From positions 1-56,506 of the forward strand of contig NZ_VCRN01000030.1 of the NCBI RefSeq assembly GCF_009849585.1: 56,506 nucleotides of DNA, written 5' to 3'. Both the position numbers and the translations under genes were made by a program. A model generated the notes under the pieces. That model saw only the letters and a program-made list of their open reading frames with translations. It was not told the origin of the DNA and did no database searches. This DNA comes from Bacillus sp. ZZV12-4809. GTDB lineage: Bacteria; Bacillota; Bacilli; Bacillales; Cytobacillaceae. Shown piece after piece: positions 26,261 to 36,049 of this stretch (within the stretch, counting starts at the first letter, position 1; every line of letters starts with the position of its first letter).

Positions 26261-27586
26261 ATGTCAGTAAAGAGTCAAACCTACCTTGAAGAGCAGCTTG
26301 AAGCGGTTGTCAAAACAGATCACCAATCCCTTACTATTCTTTTTCAAAGAGAAAAAATTAAAGCTGATGCTGCCGAGGAATTGGAATTGCTTCAGGCAAT
26401 GGAATCAGCTATAAAAAGGGATATTCATTTAACAGAGGATGAACTGCGCCTCGTCCTGCAAATTCCCTCAAATTATCTAACCTTCTCCAAATTAAAAAAG
26501 AAAGACTTGAGAAGCAGATGGATTTTTTCTTCGCAGCTTCTAAAGCTTGTGAAAAGCCATCCGTACTCCAGGCTGCATCCTGTCGTTTGCCCTGAAAATA
26601 TTGTAGCGGATGAAAGTCTGTCACCGCATTTACTTCATTATGGTGTAAGTGAAAGCCTGCCGCCTTATGAAACCAATCAGGAAAAACTCTGGATGGAATT
26701 GAAAGCGACCATCGCAGCTGCAGTTGATGGAAATCGCAGCTTCCGGGATTACCTTAGCCTTTATGAAACCATTGAATTATCACCTGCAGCGCGTGATGTC
26801 ATCAAGGCCAAGGATGAAAGTGAATTATCAGAAGTCATCCGGACTAATATTGAAATGCTTGAAAAGAAAGATAAGGAATATGTTAAGGTTCCGCAGAAAA
26901 AATGGAAAGCAACCAGATTTTCTGCTTGGGGACTTCTGATTGCCTTATTGCCTTTCCTTGCTTTCAGTTTATATTCCCTTATCTTTACCCAGCCTAAACA
27001 GGCAGCATTTATTAACAGCCAGGAACACTTCTTAAAAAGCCAATATAGTGAAGTCGTATCTGAATTATCCAATTATGATATTGACCAGATGCCGCGAGTT
27101 GTCCAATACGAACTTGCACAGTCTTACATAATAAATGAAGCATTAACAGAAGACCAGAAAGAGAATGTTCAAAATACCATCACGCTGCAGACAGATCCTC
27201 TTTATTATCATTATTGGATCCATATTGGAAGGGGAGATGCCAAGGAAGCTCTCGATATCTCCCGGGATCTTGAAGATAGAGACTTAATTCTATTCGCTTT
27301 GCTGAAATACCGTGAAGTTGTCAAAGCAGATGATAAGCTTGAATCCGAAGAAAAACAGCAGAAAATCGATGAAATTCAAGCCGAGATTGACGAGTACTTA
27401 GAGGAACAGAAAGCTCAGGAGGAAGAAGAGCGGAGTAATAGCGGAGATAATGAGCAGGCTGTAGAACAAGAGCCTGAAAAAGAGGCTGAAAAAGAGACAA
27501 AACCTGCTGATGAAAAGGCAGCTGAGACCTCTGCTGAAAAGCCTGACGAGAAGAAGGAAGAGGCCGAAAAGAAAAAACCTAACTAA
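26261..27586 (+). CDS. yukC: T7SS pseudokinase membrane protein YukC/EssB
   Basis: A 441-residue core component. A cytoplasmic pseudokinase-like domain (residues 1-215) is followed by one membrane helix (about 226-246, WGLLIALLPFLAF) and an extracellular helical domain. The C-terminal 60 residues are almost only Glu, Lys, Ala and Pro, a low-complexity tail. The ATG has AAGGGAG 8 bases upstream. The stop lies 21 bases before the yukB ATG. Confidence 0.93.
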   Translation: MSVKSQTYLEEQLEAVVKTDHQSLTILFQREKIKADAAEELELLQAMESAIKRDIHLTEDELRLVLQIPSNYLTFSKLKKKDLRSRWIFSSQLLKLVKSHPYSRLHPVVCPENIVADESLSPHLLHYGVSESLPPYETNQEKLWMELKATIAAAVDGNRSFRDYLSLYETIELSPAARDVIKAKDESELSEVIRTNIEMLEKKDKEYVKVPQKKWKATRFSAWGLLIALLPFLAFSLYSLIFTQPKQAAFINSQEHFLKSQYSEVVSELSNYDIDQMPRVVQYELAQSYIINEALTEDQKENVQNTITLQTDPLYYHYWIHIGRGDAKEALDISRDLEDRDLILFALLKYREVVKADDKLESEEKQQKIDEIQAEIDEYLEEQKAQEEEERSNSGDNEQAVEQEPEKEAEKETKPADEKAAETSAEKPDEKKEEAEKKKPN

Positions 27587-27607
27587 GATAGACAGGAGGT
27601 GGGAGAG

Positions 27608-30600
27608 ATGGAACAGTTATGGTTGTTTTACAGCGATTACTGCCAGCAGCTGTCTATGCCTATTGAAGAAAAAGGCAGGATCACTATTGGTCCTGAGCTT
27701 GAACAGCTGGTAACAATAAGGGATTTTCCTTTCACTAAAGGAATTATTTCAATAGAAAAGCACGACAGCTTCTATGAAGTCAGGCAGAATGAGCTGGTTC
27801 TCGGAAGGCTGAACGATGGAGAGCCTTTTCAGATAAATGATGAGGGAAAAATCCTTACGATAATAGGAACCTCTGAAGCTCTTAAAAGCCAGACCTACTA
27901 TACCGGCTATCAAAGAGAAATAGAGATCTCCTCTGATAACCCGGATGCAGCCATTTATAAAAAGCATGGCATTTTAATGGCTGCCAGCCATTCTTTTGAT
28001 CTGATAAAAACAAAAAAAGGATGGATGGCAGAGCCGCATTCAGGACAGCTTTATATAAATGGAAAACGAGTTGAAGAGAGGGTATTCCTTGAAATGGGGG
28101 ATGTGCTGTTCTTTCCCTTTATGTCCATTCGAATTATAGAAGAGGATCTTTTCCAGATTGATAGCTTTGAACGATATGAATCAAAGCTTCCAATTACCAT
28201 TAGGCCGCAATCAGAGATGGCAAAGAAATATCCTCTCTATCGAAGAACACCAAGAATGATTTATGAAATGCCTGATGAGAATGTCTCCCTTTCCTTTCCA
28301 TCACAGGAGCCGGATGATTCAGGCAGGGGATTGTGGCTGATTATCATGCCGCCGCTGATTATGCTGGTTGTAATGGGTATTGTGGCTTTAATTCAGCCAA
28401 GAGGAATTTTTATTATTATTTCTATGGTCATGTTCATGACCACTTTAGTGACCTCAACTGTCCAGTACTTTAAGGATAAAAGCAATCAAAAGAAGCGGAA
28501 AGAGCGCAGATATCGGGTATATACAGCCTATCTGGAAGAAAAGCGAAAAGAGCTGCAGGCATTGTCTGACAAGCAGAAGCATGTTCTGGAATTCCACTTT
28601 CCCTCTTTTGAGAAAATGAAATATCTTACGGGCCATATATCCGACCGCATTTGGGAGCGGCCCCTGCAGAGCTTTGATTTCCTTCAATTCAGGCTGGGTA
28701 CAGGAAATGTTCCTGCAAGCTATGAGGTCAAGGTCAGCTCAGGAGATTTGGCAAACCGTGAAATCGATGACCTGCTTGAACAATCACGCCAAATGGAAAA
28801 AGTGTATAAAGAAGTTAGAAATGTACCTGTAGTAGCTGATCTGGCCAAGGGGCCAATCGGGCTGATCGGAAAAGAGCAGGTTGTTAAAAATGAGATACAC
28901 CAGATTATTGGGCAGCTGGCCTTTTTTCATAGCTACCATGATGTGCGGTTCGTATTTATTTTTAACGAAAAAGAATATAAGAAATGGGAATGGCTCAAAT
29001 GGCTTCCGCATTTTCAGATGCCGCATGCACATGCAAAAGGGATGATTTATAACGAACAAACGAGGGATCAGCTCCTATCCTCCCTTTATGAAATTCTGCG
29101 TGAAAGGGATTTAGTTGAAGATAAAGAGAAACAGGTGTATGCTCCTCATCTCGTGTTCATTATAGCCAATCACCAGTTAATTGCTGATCACGTCATTCTG
29201 GAATATTTGGAGGGGGACCATTCCAATATAGGAATCTCTGTTATTTTTGCAGCAGACTCAAAGGAAAACCTTCATGATAATATTCAAACCCTAGTCAGAT
29301 ATATTAATCAGGAAGAAGGAGACATTCTGATTCAGGATAAAAAAGCAGTCAGCATCCCATTTAGGCTAGATGCTCATCAGAAGAAGGGGAATGAGGAATT
29401 TTCCCGCATGTTAAGAACGCTGGATCACCAGGTTGGCATGACCAATTCCATTCCTAATAGCGTTTCTTTCCTGGAAATGATGAAGGTAAAAGAAGTAGGA
29501 AAACTTCCGATTAAAGAGAACTGGCTTACAAAAGAGTCTTCCAAATCACTGGCAGTTCCAATTGGATTAAAAGGAAAGGAAGACCTGTCACTCTTGAATC
29601 TCCATGAAAAGGCGCATGGACCGCACGGATTGCTGGCTGGTACCACGGGATCAGGTAAGAGTGAATTTCTGCAGACGTATATTCTTTCGCTTGCTGTTCA
29701 CTTCCACCCCCATGAGGTCGCGTTCCTGCTGATTGACTACAAAGGCGGGGGAATGGCCCAGCCGTTTAAAAACATGCCGCATCTTTTAGGCACCATTACG
29801 AATATTGAAGGCAGCAAGAACTTCAGTTCAAGGGCGCTTGCCTCCATCAAAAGTGAACTGAAAAGGCGGCAAAGGCTCTTTGATCAATATCAGGTAAATC
29901 ATATCAATGATTACACCGACCTTTATAAAAGCAGTATGGCAAAGGAGCCGCTTCCGCATCTGTTTTTGATTTCCGATGAGTTTGCGGAGCTTAAGAGTGA
30001 AGAGCCGGAATTCATCAGAGAGCTGGTCAGTGCCGCGCGCATCGGGCGAAGCCTGGGAGTCCATTTAATTCTGGCAACCCAAAAGCCGGGCGGTGTCATT
30101 GACGAACAGATCTGGAGTAATGCCCGTTTCCGGGTAGCCCTAAAAGTTCAGGATACAGATGACAGCCGGGAGATCATTAAAAACGGCGATGCAGCTGCAA
30201 TTACCGTAACCGGACGCGGCTATCTGCAGGTCGGCAATAATGAAGTCTATGAGCTGTTCCAGTCTGCCTGGAGCGGGGCGCCTTATTTGGATGACTCCTC
30301 TGAGACAGAGGATGAGATTGCAATTGTAACCGATTTGGGGCTTGTGCCATTATCGGATGTGAATTCACGCCAAGGGAAGAAAAAAGGCGGAAAAACAGAA
30401 ATCGAAGCTGTTGTGGAAGAAATTGAAGCAGCACAATCCGCTATGGGCATTAAGAAACTTAGAAGTCCGTGGCTGCCTCCTCTTGAAGAGCGCTTAAGCA
30501 GGAAGCTTTATCGCGCTGAGGAGAATAATGAAATTCATTTGGCAATGGTGGATGAGCCTGAGAAGCAGAGTCAGTATCCATTAAGCTATCAGATCGTTGA

Positions 30601-32080
30601 GGATGGAAATGTAGGGGTATTCGGCTCATCCGGCTATGGAAAATCGCATACGATTATGTCCATGCTTCTCAGTATTGCTGAAAAGCTGTCTCCTGAAGAA
30701 GCACATTATTATATCTTTGATTTTGGCAATGGGTCCCTGCTTCCGCTAAGGCAGCTGCCGCATACGGCCGATTTCTTCCTGATGGATGAAGAGCGCAAAA
30801 TTGAAAAGTTCATGAATCTGATCAAGGATGAAATTGCCCGAAGAAAGCTATTATTCCAGCAGCAGGAAGTCAGCGGAATTAAGATGTACAATTCGATGAG
30901 CAGTGAAAAGCTGCCGCTCGTCTATATCACCTTTGATAACTTCGATTTAGTTAAAGAAGAAATGCAGGAGCTTGAAACGCAAATTAATCAGATTGCCAGG
31001 GATGGACAGTCACTTGGCATCTATATGATTTTCGCAGCGACACGGATTAATTCGATCAGACAGTCACTTATGAACAACCTCAAAACGAAGATTGTCCATT
31101 ATTTGATGGACAGCAGCGAGGCATACTCTGTACTGGGAAGAGTTCCGTTCGCACCTGAACCTGTACCGGGAAGAGCCATTATTAAGATGGAAGAGGCATA
31201 TTTTTCACAGGTATTCCTGCCGGCGGATGGTAAAGACGATTTCGAAATCATGGAATCCATCCGGTGCGATATTCAGGAATTAAATGAGAAATACAAAGGC
31301 TGCATTCAGCCTGAAGAGGTGCCGATGCTTCCGGCAGAGCTTAGTACGATTAACTTTACCCGTTACATTTCTGGAGAGACTCAGCCGGGGCTTGTCCCAG
31401 TTGGCCTTGATGAAGAATCGGTCAAACCTGTCTATGCAAACTTTAATAAAACGAGGCATTGTATTATCCTTGGTCAGGCTCAAAAAGGAAAAACTAATGT
31501 TCTTAAGCTCATGATCAATCAAATGCTGGCTCAGGGTGCTGAATCTATTGGTATTTTCGATTCCTTTGACAGAGCATTATCATCTTATGCAAGTGAAGAA
31601 AACTCAGTTTATATCGAGACAAAGGAACAGATAAGCGATTGGGCAGCAAAGGCGGAAGAACTGTTATCTCTAAGGGAAAAGGAATATCTTAATGCAATCC
31701 AGCATGGCAAGACAGATATAGCGTTTTCGCCAATCGTGCTGGCTGTGGATGGATACTCCCGTTTTGCACAGACCTTGGATAACAGCCTGCAGGAAAGATT
31801 CGCGAGACTGATGAAGAATGGAAGTCATCTTGGCTTTAGTGTCATCGTCACAGGCAGCAATAATGAACTGACGAAAGGGTACGATTCCTTAACGGCAGAA
31901 ATCAAACAGATCCGCCAGGCGGTCGTTCTGATGAAAAAATCAGAGCAAACGCTCTTTACCCTTCCATACGACCGGAAAGAGGCAGAGATTCAGCCGGGGT
32001 ATGGTTATTACGTAATAAACGGAAAGGAATTAAAAATTCAGATTCCTTTATGCGCCACCGAAAGGAAGGTCTTAGCATGA
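27608..32080 (+). CDS. yukB: T7SS FtsK/SpoIIIE-type ATPase YukB/EssC
   Basis: The motor of type VII secretion, 1490 residues. It has two N-terminal FHA-like domains (about 1-190), two membrane helices (about 238-285) and three ATPase domains with P-loops GTTGSGKS (678-685), GSSGYGKS (1006-1013) and GQAQKGKT (1289-1296). The first domain has LIDYKGGG and a LISDEFAEL Walker B. This is a single full-length reading frame. ATG 27608 lies 8 bases after AGGAGG; the GTG at 27599 overlaps that site. The stop overlaps the yueB start (ATGA). Confidence 0.95.
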   Translation: MEQLWLFYSDYCQQLSMPIEEKGRITIGPELEQLVTIRDFPFTKGIISIEKHDSFYEVRQNELVLGRLNDGEPFQINDEGKILTIIGTSEALKSQTYYTGYQREIEISSDNPDAAIYKKHGILMAASHSFDLIKTKKGWMAEPHSGQLYINGKRVEERVFLEMGDVLFFPFMSIRIIEEDLFQIDSFERYESKLPITIRPQSEMAKKYPLYRRTPRMIYEMPDENVSLSFPSQEPDDSGRGLWLIIMPPLIMLVVMGIVALIQPRGIFIIISMVMFMTTLVTSTVQYFKDKSNQKKRKERRYRVYTAYLEEKRKELQALSDKQKHVLEFHFPSFEKMKYLTGHISDRIWERPLQSFDFLQFRLGTGNVPASYEVKVSSGDLANREIDDLLEQSRQMEKVYKEVRNVPVVADLAKGPIGLIGKEQVVKNEIHQIIGQLAFFHSYHDVRFVFIFNEKEYKKWEWLKWLPHFQMPHAHAKGMIYNEQTRDQLLSSLYEILRERDLVEDKEKQVYAPHLVFIIANHQLIADHVILEYLEGDHSNIGISVIFAADSKENLHDNIQTLVRYINQEEGDILIQDKKAVSIPFRLDAHQKKGNEEFSRMLRTLDHQVGMTNSIPNSVSFLEMMKVKEVGKLPIKENWLTKESSKSLAVPIGLKGKEDLSLLNLHEKAHGPHGLLAGTTGSGKSEFLQTYILSLAVHFHPHEVAFLLIDYKGGGMAQPFKNMPHLLGTITNIEGSKNFSSRALASIKSELKRRQRLFDQYQVNHINDYTDLYKSSMAKEPLPHLFLISDEFAELKSEEPEFIRELVSAARIGRSLGVHLILATQKPGGVIDEQIWSNARFRVALKVQDTDDSREIIKNGDAAAITVTGRGYLQVGNNEVYELFQSAWSGAPYLDDSSETEDEIAIVTDLGLVPLSDVNSRQGKKKGGKTEIEAVVEEIEAAQSAMGIKKLRSPWLPPLEERLSRKLYRAEENNEIHLAMVDEPEKQSQYPLSYQIVEDGNVGVFGSSGYGKSHTIMSMLLSIAEKLSPEEAHYYIFDFGNGSLLPLRQLPHTADFFLMDEERKIEKFMNLIKDEIARRKLLFQQQEVSGIKMYNSMSSEKLPLVYITFDNFDLVKEEMQELETQINQIARDGQSLGIYMIFAATRINSIRQSLMNNLKTKIVHYLMDSSEAYSVLGRVPFAPEPVPGRAIIKMEEAYFSQVFLPADGKDDFEIMESIRCDIQELNEKYKGCIQPEEVPMLPAELSTINFTRYISGETQPGLVPVGLDEESVKPVYANFNKTRHCIILGQAQKGKTNVLKLMINQMLAQGAESIGIFDSFDRALSSYASEENSVYIETKEQISDWAAKAEELLSLREKEYLNAIQHGKTDIAFSPIVLAVDGYSRFAQTLDNSLQERFARLMKNGSHLGFSVIVTGSNNELTKGYDSLTAEIKQIRQAVVLMKKSEQTLFTLPYDRKEAEIQPGYGYYVINGKELKIQIPLCATERKVLA

Positions 32081-34911
32081 CAGCCAAAACAAAATACATC
32101 TTGAAAATGGTTTTGGTGATGCTTCTGATTATCGCCGCGCCAGCCATCTTTTTTGGCTCCATCGGCGATAATCCTCTGCTAGTCAGGGAGAATGCCACAA
32201 GAACCATAGCTGTTGTAAATGAAGATACAGGGACTGACAAGGAAGATAAATCTCTTGATTTTGGTAAGGAAATTACTTCGATCCTCTCCAGCAGTTCACA
32301 ATATGAGTGGACTGTCATTGGCAGGAGTGCTGCAGAAAATGGCTTGAGAAATACCAAATACGATGCAGTTGTTTATATACCTTCCAATTTTTCAAAGAAT
32401 ATCATGTCCTATGAAAGCAAGCAGCCTGAAAAAGCAAATTTTGAATATACCGTCCAGAATCAGCTGAACTCACTCAACCGGGAAAAGGTTCTGCGCGAAA
32501 TCCAGACAGCCACCAACCGAGTGAATGGGAAGATTTCAACCTTGTACTGGACCTATGTTTCACAGGACCTTGAAAATGTAAAATCCCAATTTGATACTAT
32601 TTTACAAAAAGAAATAGACTTCCAGAATGCGATGCTTGCTTTCTATAAGCCAAGCTCCAAGAACCTGGCAGCGGAAATTGAACAGCAGCGCAATATGCTG
32701 GAGAGCATTCAATCTACAGTGAAGACTACTGCAGAAAGCACTGAGGAGGGAGAAAACAACCTCCGCCAATTTGAAGAGAACCTTGGCTCATTCATACAAT
32801 TTGTAGATCAGTATAAAGAATACCAGGATAACCAGCAGAATATCCTTCAAAAAATGCAGGATGAAAATGTAGTCGATCTTCAAGCTGTTGCTGGACAAAA
32901 AATGCCGGCTCGTATGGATGCTCTTAGTGGAGATTTGACTGAGGGAAAACAGGAATTGGATAGTGGAATTGCGAGTGTGGAAAAGCAGCTTGAAAAGAAT
33001 AATGAAGAGTTTAATATTCTATCGGATATCCGTAGCGAACAAGTTGGACGGCAAATAAATGCCTTGAAAACGTATTTCCAAGATCAAGAACTAGCTTCCT
33101 TCGAAAAAACAGCTAAAAAAATAGGCTCGTTGAAAAGTGAATTAATCGATGGACAACAACCAGGAAATCCTGGTGCAGGTACAGGGGCGGCATCTAACAA
33201 GAAAAACGGCGGAGCCCAACTTAATTCCATTATAGAAGCCAGTTTAGAATCACCAGCTTTACCTGGTATGGAAGAGGAAAGAAATGAGATTTTAAGTGTT
33301 GAACAAGAGCTTGCTAATTTGAAATCATCTTTAGAGACAATTGAAGGTACCAAGCCCGAACAGGTTGTTTCTGCCTTGACTGCCTTACCTGCTTTATCCC
33401 AGCGCTTAATGGCTGTTGAGCAAAAACTGGCAGCGAAGGAGTCTGGAGAAAACCCGCTGCAGGAATTGGTTGAGAAGCTTGAAGCAGAAAACGCCAAATT
33501 ATTTGAGGAGCTTAACAGCCTTGATGCAGCATACAAAAGTTTAGAGGAAGAAAAGAATAGCCTCTTAGATCAACTTGGAGCTTCAATGAGCTTCTCTTCA
33601 ATGATTAACCTTATAGAGGAGAAAGAACAGCAAATCATAGAGCTCGGGTTTAACTTAGATGCTTTTAATAATGAAATTACGAATACTAAACCTGTAAAAA
33701 TGATGGAATATTACGCTTCACTAATACAGTATGAAGATTTAATAAAAAATTCATACAGTCAAAATCCAGATAAGCTGGAAGAGCTTGTACAGAAGTTAAA
33801 CTCTATAGTAGCTGTAGATAAGAAAGAGGAAAAAGCTAAGGAAGACCTGAATACAGCATTGCTATCATCTCAGCAAAAGCTGACAGACCTCGAAGGTCAG
33901 TATACGGTATTCTTCACAGAATACAATAAGAAAATTAAGGAACAGCAAGAAGCTATAGACACAGATTTGTCCGCTTTGCAGGAAAATGCAAATGAAGTTA
34001 GGGAGCAAATTCAAACATCCTCAACGAATACACCAGTTCCTGTTGATAGCATTGATGGAACTTCTGTCATGGCCAAACAGGAAGGAATCAGCCAAAGAAT
34101 GCTGATGATTAATGATCTTATTGGGTCCATCGGAGAAAACCAGAGCAACATTGTGTCCTACACAAACGAGCTTGAGCAAAAGGTGCAAGGCGTCCAGCAG
34201 GATGCGGATACACTGAATTCCAAGTGGGGCTCAAACGTGGAGACGACCCAGATGTTCCGGGATGATATTTACAATCTGCTTGGCAACACTTATGTAAATG
34301 GCCAAAAGAATGGCCCGGTATACGAGCAATTATCCAGTCCGCTTCAAATCAGCGGAGAAACAGCAGCAAAGAAAGAGGAAAGCAAGCTGCCGCCGGTTGT
34401 CATATTGGCCATTGTCCTGCTCAGCAGCTTAATGATCGGATACTTCAGCCATTATTTCAAAAATGCGCCGATGCTTGTCCATGCTTCCATGTTTGTGCTG
34501 CTGAATCTGATTGTTGGTCTTATTATCAGCATATTCGGTCTCAATATTTACTCGATGGAACAGGATCGGGCGATTGAATGGACGATTTTCACCATATTGC
34601 TGCTGTCGGCAGCCTCAGCCATTGTGCTGGCTGGGTTCAAGATCGGTAACCTGGCAGGATGGATATTGAGCGTAGGGCTTATCGCCTTCTTCATAAGTCC
34701 ATTCCTTGCTCTTACAGCACCGAATATTAACTATGAAGATCCAATGTCCAAGGTATATATGTCCATTCAGTATGACTCACAAACCCTGTTTATTCCGGCT
34801 ATCCTCGTACTGCTTGGCATTATCGCCTTGCTTGCCATCATTCCATTTGCAGTCCGGTCTATAAAGGACCTGCGTACAAAGAGGGATGAGGACCAGGCTT
34901 ATGAAGCTTAA
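32077..34911 (+). CDS. yueB: T7SS membrane protein YueB/EsaA
   Basis: A 944-residue protein with an N-terminal helix (about residues 7-27), a long extracellular coiled-coil stalk (about 30-765) and a C-terminal block of about five to six helices. This is the EsaA/YueB layout; in B. subtilis YueB is the receptor of phage SPP1. ATG 32077 overlaps the yukB stop, with AAGGAAGG upstream. The middle (roughly 33050-34020) looks more AT-rich than both ends, as expected for a variable surface-exposed segment. Confidence 0.92.
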   Translation: MTAKTKYILKMVLVMLLIIAAPAIFFGSIGDNPLLVRENATRTIAVVNEDTGTDKEDKSLDFGKEITSILSSSSQYEWTVIGRSAAENGLRNTKYDAVVYIPSNFSKNIMSYESKQPEKANFEYTVQNQLNSLNREKVLREIQTATNRVNGKISTLYWTYVSQDLENVKSQFDTILQKEIDFQNAMLAFYKPSSKNLAAEIEQQRNMLESIQSTVKTTAESTEEGENNLRQFEENLGSFIQFVDQYKEYQDNQQNILQKMQDENVVDLQAVAGQKMPARMDALSGDLTEGKQELDSGIASVEKQLEKNNEEFNILSDIRSEQVGRQINALKTYFQDQELASFEKTAKKIGSLKSELIDGQQPGNPGAGTGAASNKKNGGAQLNSIIEASLESPALPGMEEERNEILSVEQELANLKSSLETIEGTKPEQVVSALTALPALSQRLMAVEQKLAAKESGENPLQELVEKLEAENAKLFEELNSLDAAYKSLEEEKNSLLDQLGASMSFSSMINLIEEKEQQIIELGFNLDAFNNEITNTKPVKMMEYYASLIQYEDLIKNSYSQNPDKLEELVQKLNSIVAVDKKEEKAKEDLNTALLSSQQKLTDLEGQYTVFFTEYNKKIKEQQEAIDTDLSALQENANEVREQIQTSSTNTPVPVDSIDGTSVMAKQEGISQRMLMINDLIGSIGENQSNIVSYTNELEQKVQGVQQDADTLNSKWGSNVETTQMFRDDIYNLLGNTYVNGQKNGPVYEQLSSPLQISGETAAKKEESKLPPVVILAIVLLSSLMIGYFSHYFKNAPMLVHASMFVLLNLIVGLIISIFGLNIYSMEQDRAIEWTIFTILLLSAASAIVLAGFKIGNLAGWILSVGLIAFFISPFLALTAPNINYEDPMSKVYMSIQYDSQTLFIPAILVLLGIIALLAIIPFAVRSIKDLRTKRDEDQAYEA

Positions 34912-35380
34912 AAAACACCTTAAAGTACTGGTGCTGATCCCGGCGCTTTGGCTGATAGCTGGCCAAAACGCCGGGGCGACCCCTGACTTTAATAACGTAA
35001 CTCCGAATACCTATGAAAAAAAGGAATTCAAAGAGAACACTGATTACCTGCATGAAAAATCACTTTATGAAAACAAGAAGCAGATCCCTGAAGAACAAAA
35101 GGATCTTACTTTTACCAAAAAGAACCTTGATCCTTTGAAGGAAGTGAAGGAGAAGCTTTTCGACGGCGGTGAAACTACTAATAACACGATCACTGCAAAA
35201 GCAGACCAGCTTCAGCTTTTTTCCGATTCGAAACAGGAAAGCTTTTTCAAGGCGGAGGATCAGGCTCCCGCTGAAAAAGATAACAAATTAATGATTCTTT
35301 ATATTATTTTGCTTCTCATTGCCATTGGTGTAATTATGGGATTACTCATACCGAGGATGGCGAAGCAGCCTGATAATTAA
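34901..35380 (+). CDS. yueC: T7SS membrane protein YueC/EssA
   Basis: A 159-residue protein with an N-terminal signal-like helix (VLVLIPALWLIAG), a charged extracellular region, and a C-terminal membrane helix (LMILYIILLLIAIGVIMGLL, ending about residue 147). This is the EssA/YueC layout. I chose ATG 34901, with GAGG 9 bases upstream, over ATG 34886. The start overlaps the yueB stop by 11 bases. It completes the machinery operon. Confidence 0.88.
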   Translation: MKLKKHLKVLVLIPALWLIAGQNAGATPDFNNVTPNTYEKKEFKENTDYLHEKSLYENKKQIPEEQKDLTFTKKNLDPLKEVKEKLFDGGETTNNTITAKADQLQLFSDSKQESFFKAEDQAPAEKDNKLMILYIILLLIAIGVIMGLLIPRMAKQPDN

Positions 35381-35389
35381 ATAAAACCT

Positions 35390-35418
35390 GTACATGTCTC
35401 CTATTTGGAGACATGTAC
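35390..35418. repeat. Perfect inverted repeat at the end of the T7SS machinery operon
   Basis: GTACATGTCTCC (35390-35401) is mirrored exactly by GGAGACATGTAC (35407-35418) with a 5-base loop. The plus strand has an A run and no T run after it, so it is not a textbook terminator, though its position ten bases after yueC suggests transcription or mRNA-end control. Confidence 0.6.
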
Positions 35419-35544
35419 AAAAATACTGCAACCAAATTCTCCAGCAAATTCCCCTCAAATACATGGCCACTAAAAATAGAATAAAGAATTAGGTTTGAAT
35501 AGAAATTATTATCTATAAAAAACTTTTAAAAATGAGGTGTCAAA

Positions 35545-35847
35545 ATGAACTCATCAAATGTTAGAGCTCTGGCAAGGGTATTTCAGACAGCTTCAGATGA
35601 TATCAAAACAGAAGAATTCAAACTAAAGCAAAGTGTTCAAAACCATGCGGATGAATGGAAGGGAAAGGCACGGGACAAATTTGATTTTGCACTGGAAGAA
35701 GCCGGTGTCCTCTTCCAAAGGCACTCGGATAACCTTTATAACATCAGCCGGGAACTCGAAAGCGCAGCGAATGAAGTTGACAGAGTCAGAGAGGAAATTG
35801 AAAGACAAAGAGAATTAGAGAGATTGGCCCGACTTAAGGCGGATTGA
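35545..35847 (+). CDS. WXG100-like T7SS protein (YfjA-like)
   Basis: A 100-residue helical-hairpin protein with the WXG turn in ADEWKGKARDKF (Trp about residue 38). Its second helix is long and highly charged (EVDREREEIERQRELERL-like). The ATG has GAGGTG 7 bases upstream. It begins a cassette after the machinery genes and probably pairs with the large protein at 36050. Position and size fit B. subtilis YfjA as remembered. A secretion partner or substrate of the T7SS is the likely role. Confidence 0.7.
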   Translation: MNSSNVRALARVFQTASDDIKTEEFKLKQSVQNHADEWKGKARDKFDFALEEAGVLFQRHSDNLYNISRELESAANEVDRVREEIERQRELERLARLKAD

Positions 35848-35872
35848 AGAATTTAAGATAGGGTGGGTTTAT

Positions 35873-36016
35873 ATGTCTAATAATGAAGAGAAGAAAAAAG
35901 GTTCTTATGACAAGAATAAAAGATATGATGGGGAAGCGGTGCCTGGATGTGCAGACATTTTTATATTGCCAATTCAAGTTTTAATAGTTGGGTACCAAAT
36001 AATTAATTTATTTTGA
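35873..36016 (+). CDS. 47-residue small protein in the T7SS cassette
   Basis: An ATG at 35873 follows GGGTGGG by 6 bases and opens a 47-codon frame ending with TGA at 36014-36016. The N-terminal 20 residues are highly charged (MSNNEEKKKGSYDKNK) and the C-terminal half is hydrophobic (ADIFILPIQVLIVGYQIINL), one membrane helix. It fills the gap between the WXG100-like gene and the large effector-like gene. Family unknown. Confidence 0.5.
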   Translation: MSNNEEKKKGSYDKNKRYDGEAVPGCADIFILPIQVLIVGYQIINLF

Positions 36017-36049
36017 AGAACTAATCCGAAAAGAAAAGAGGTATTGAAA

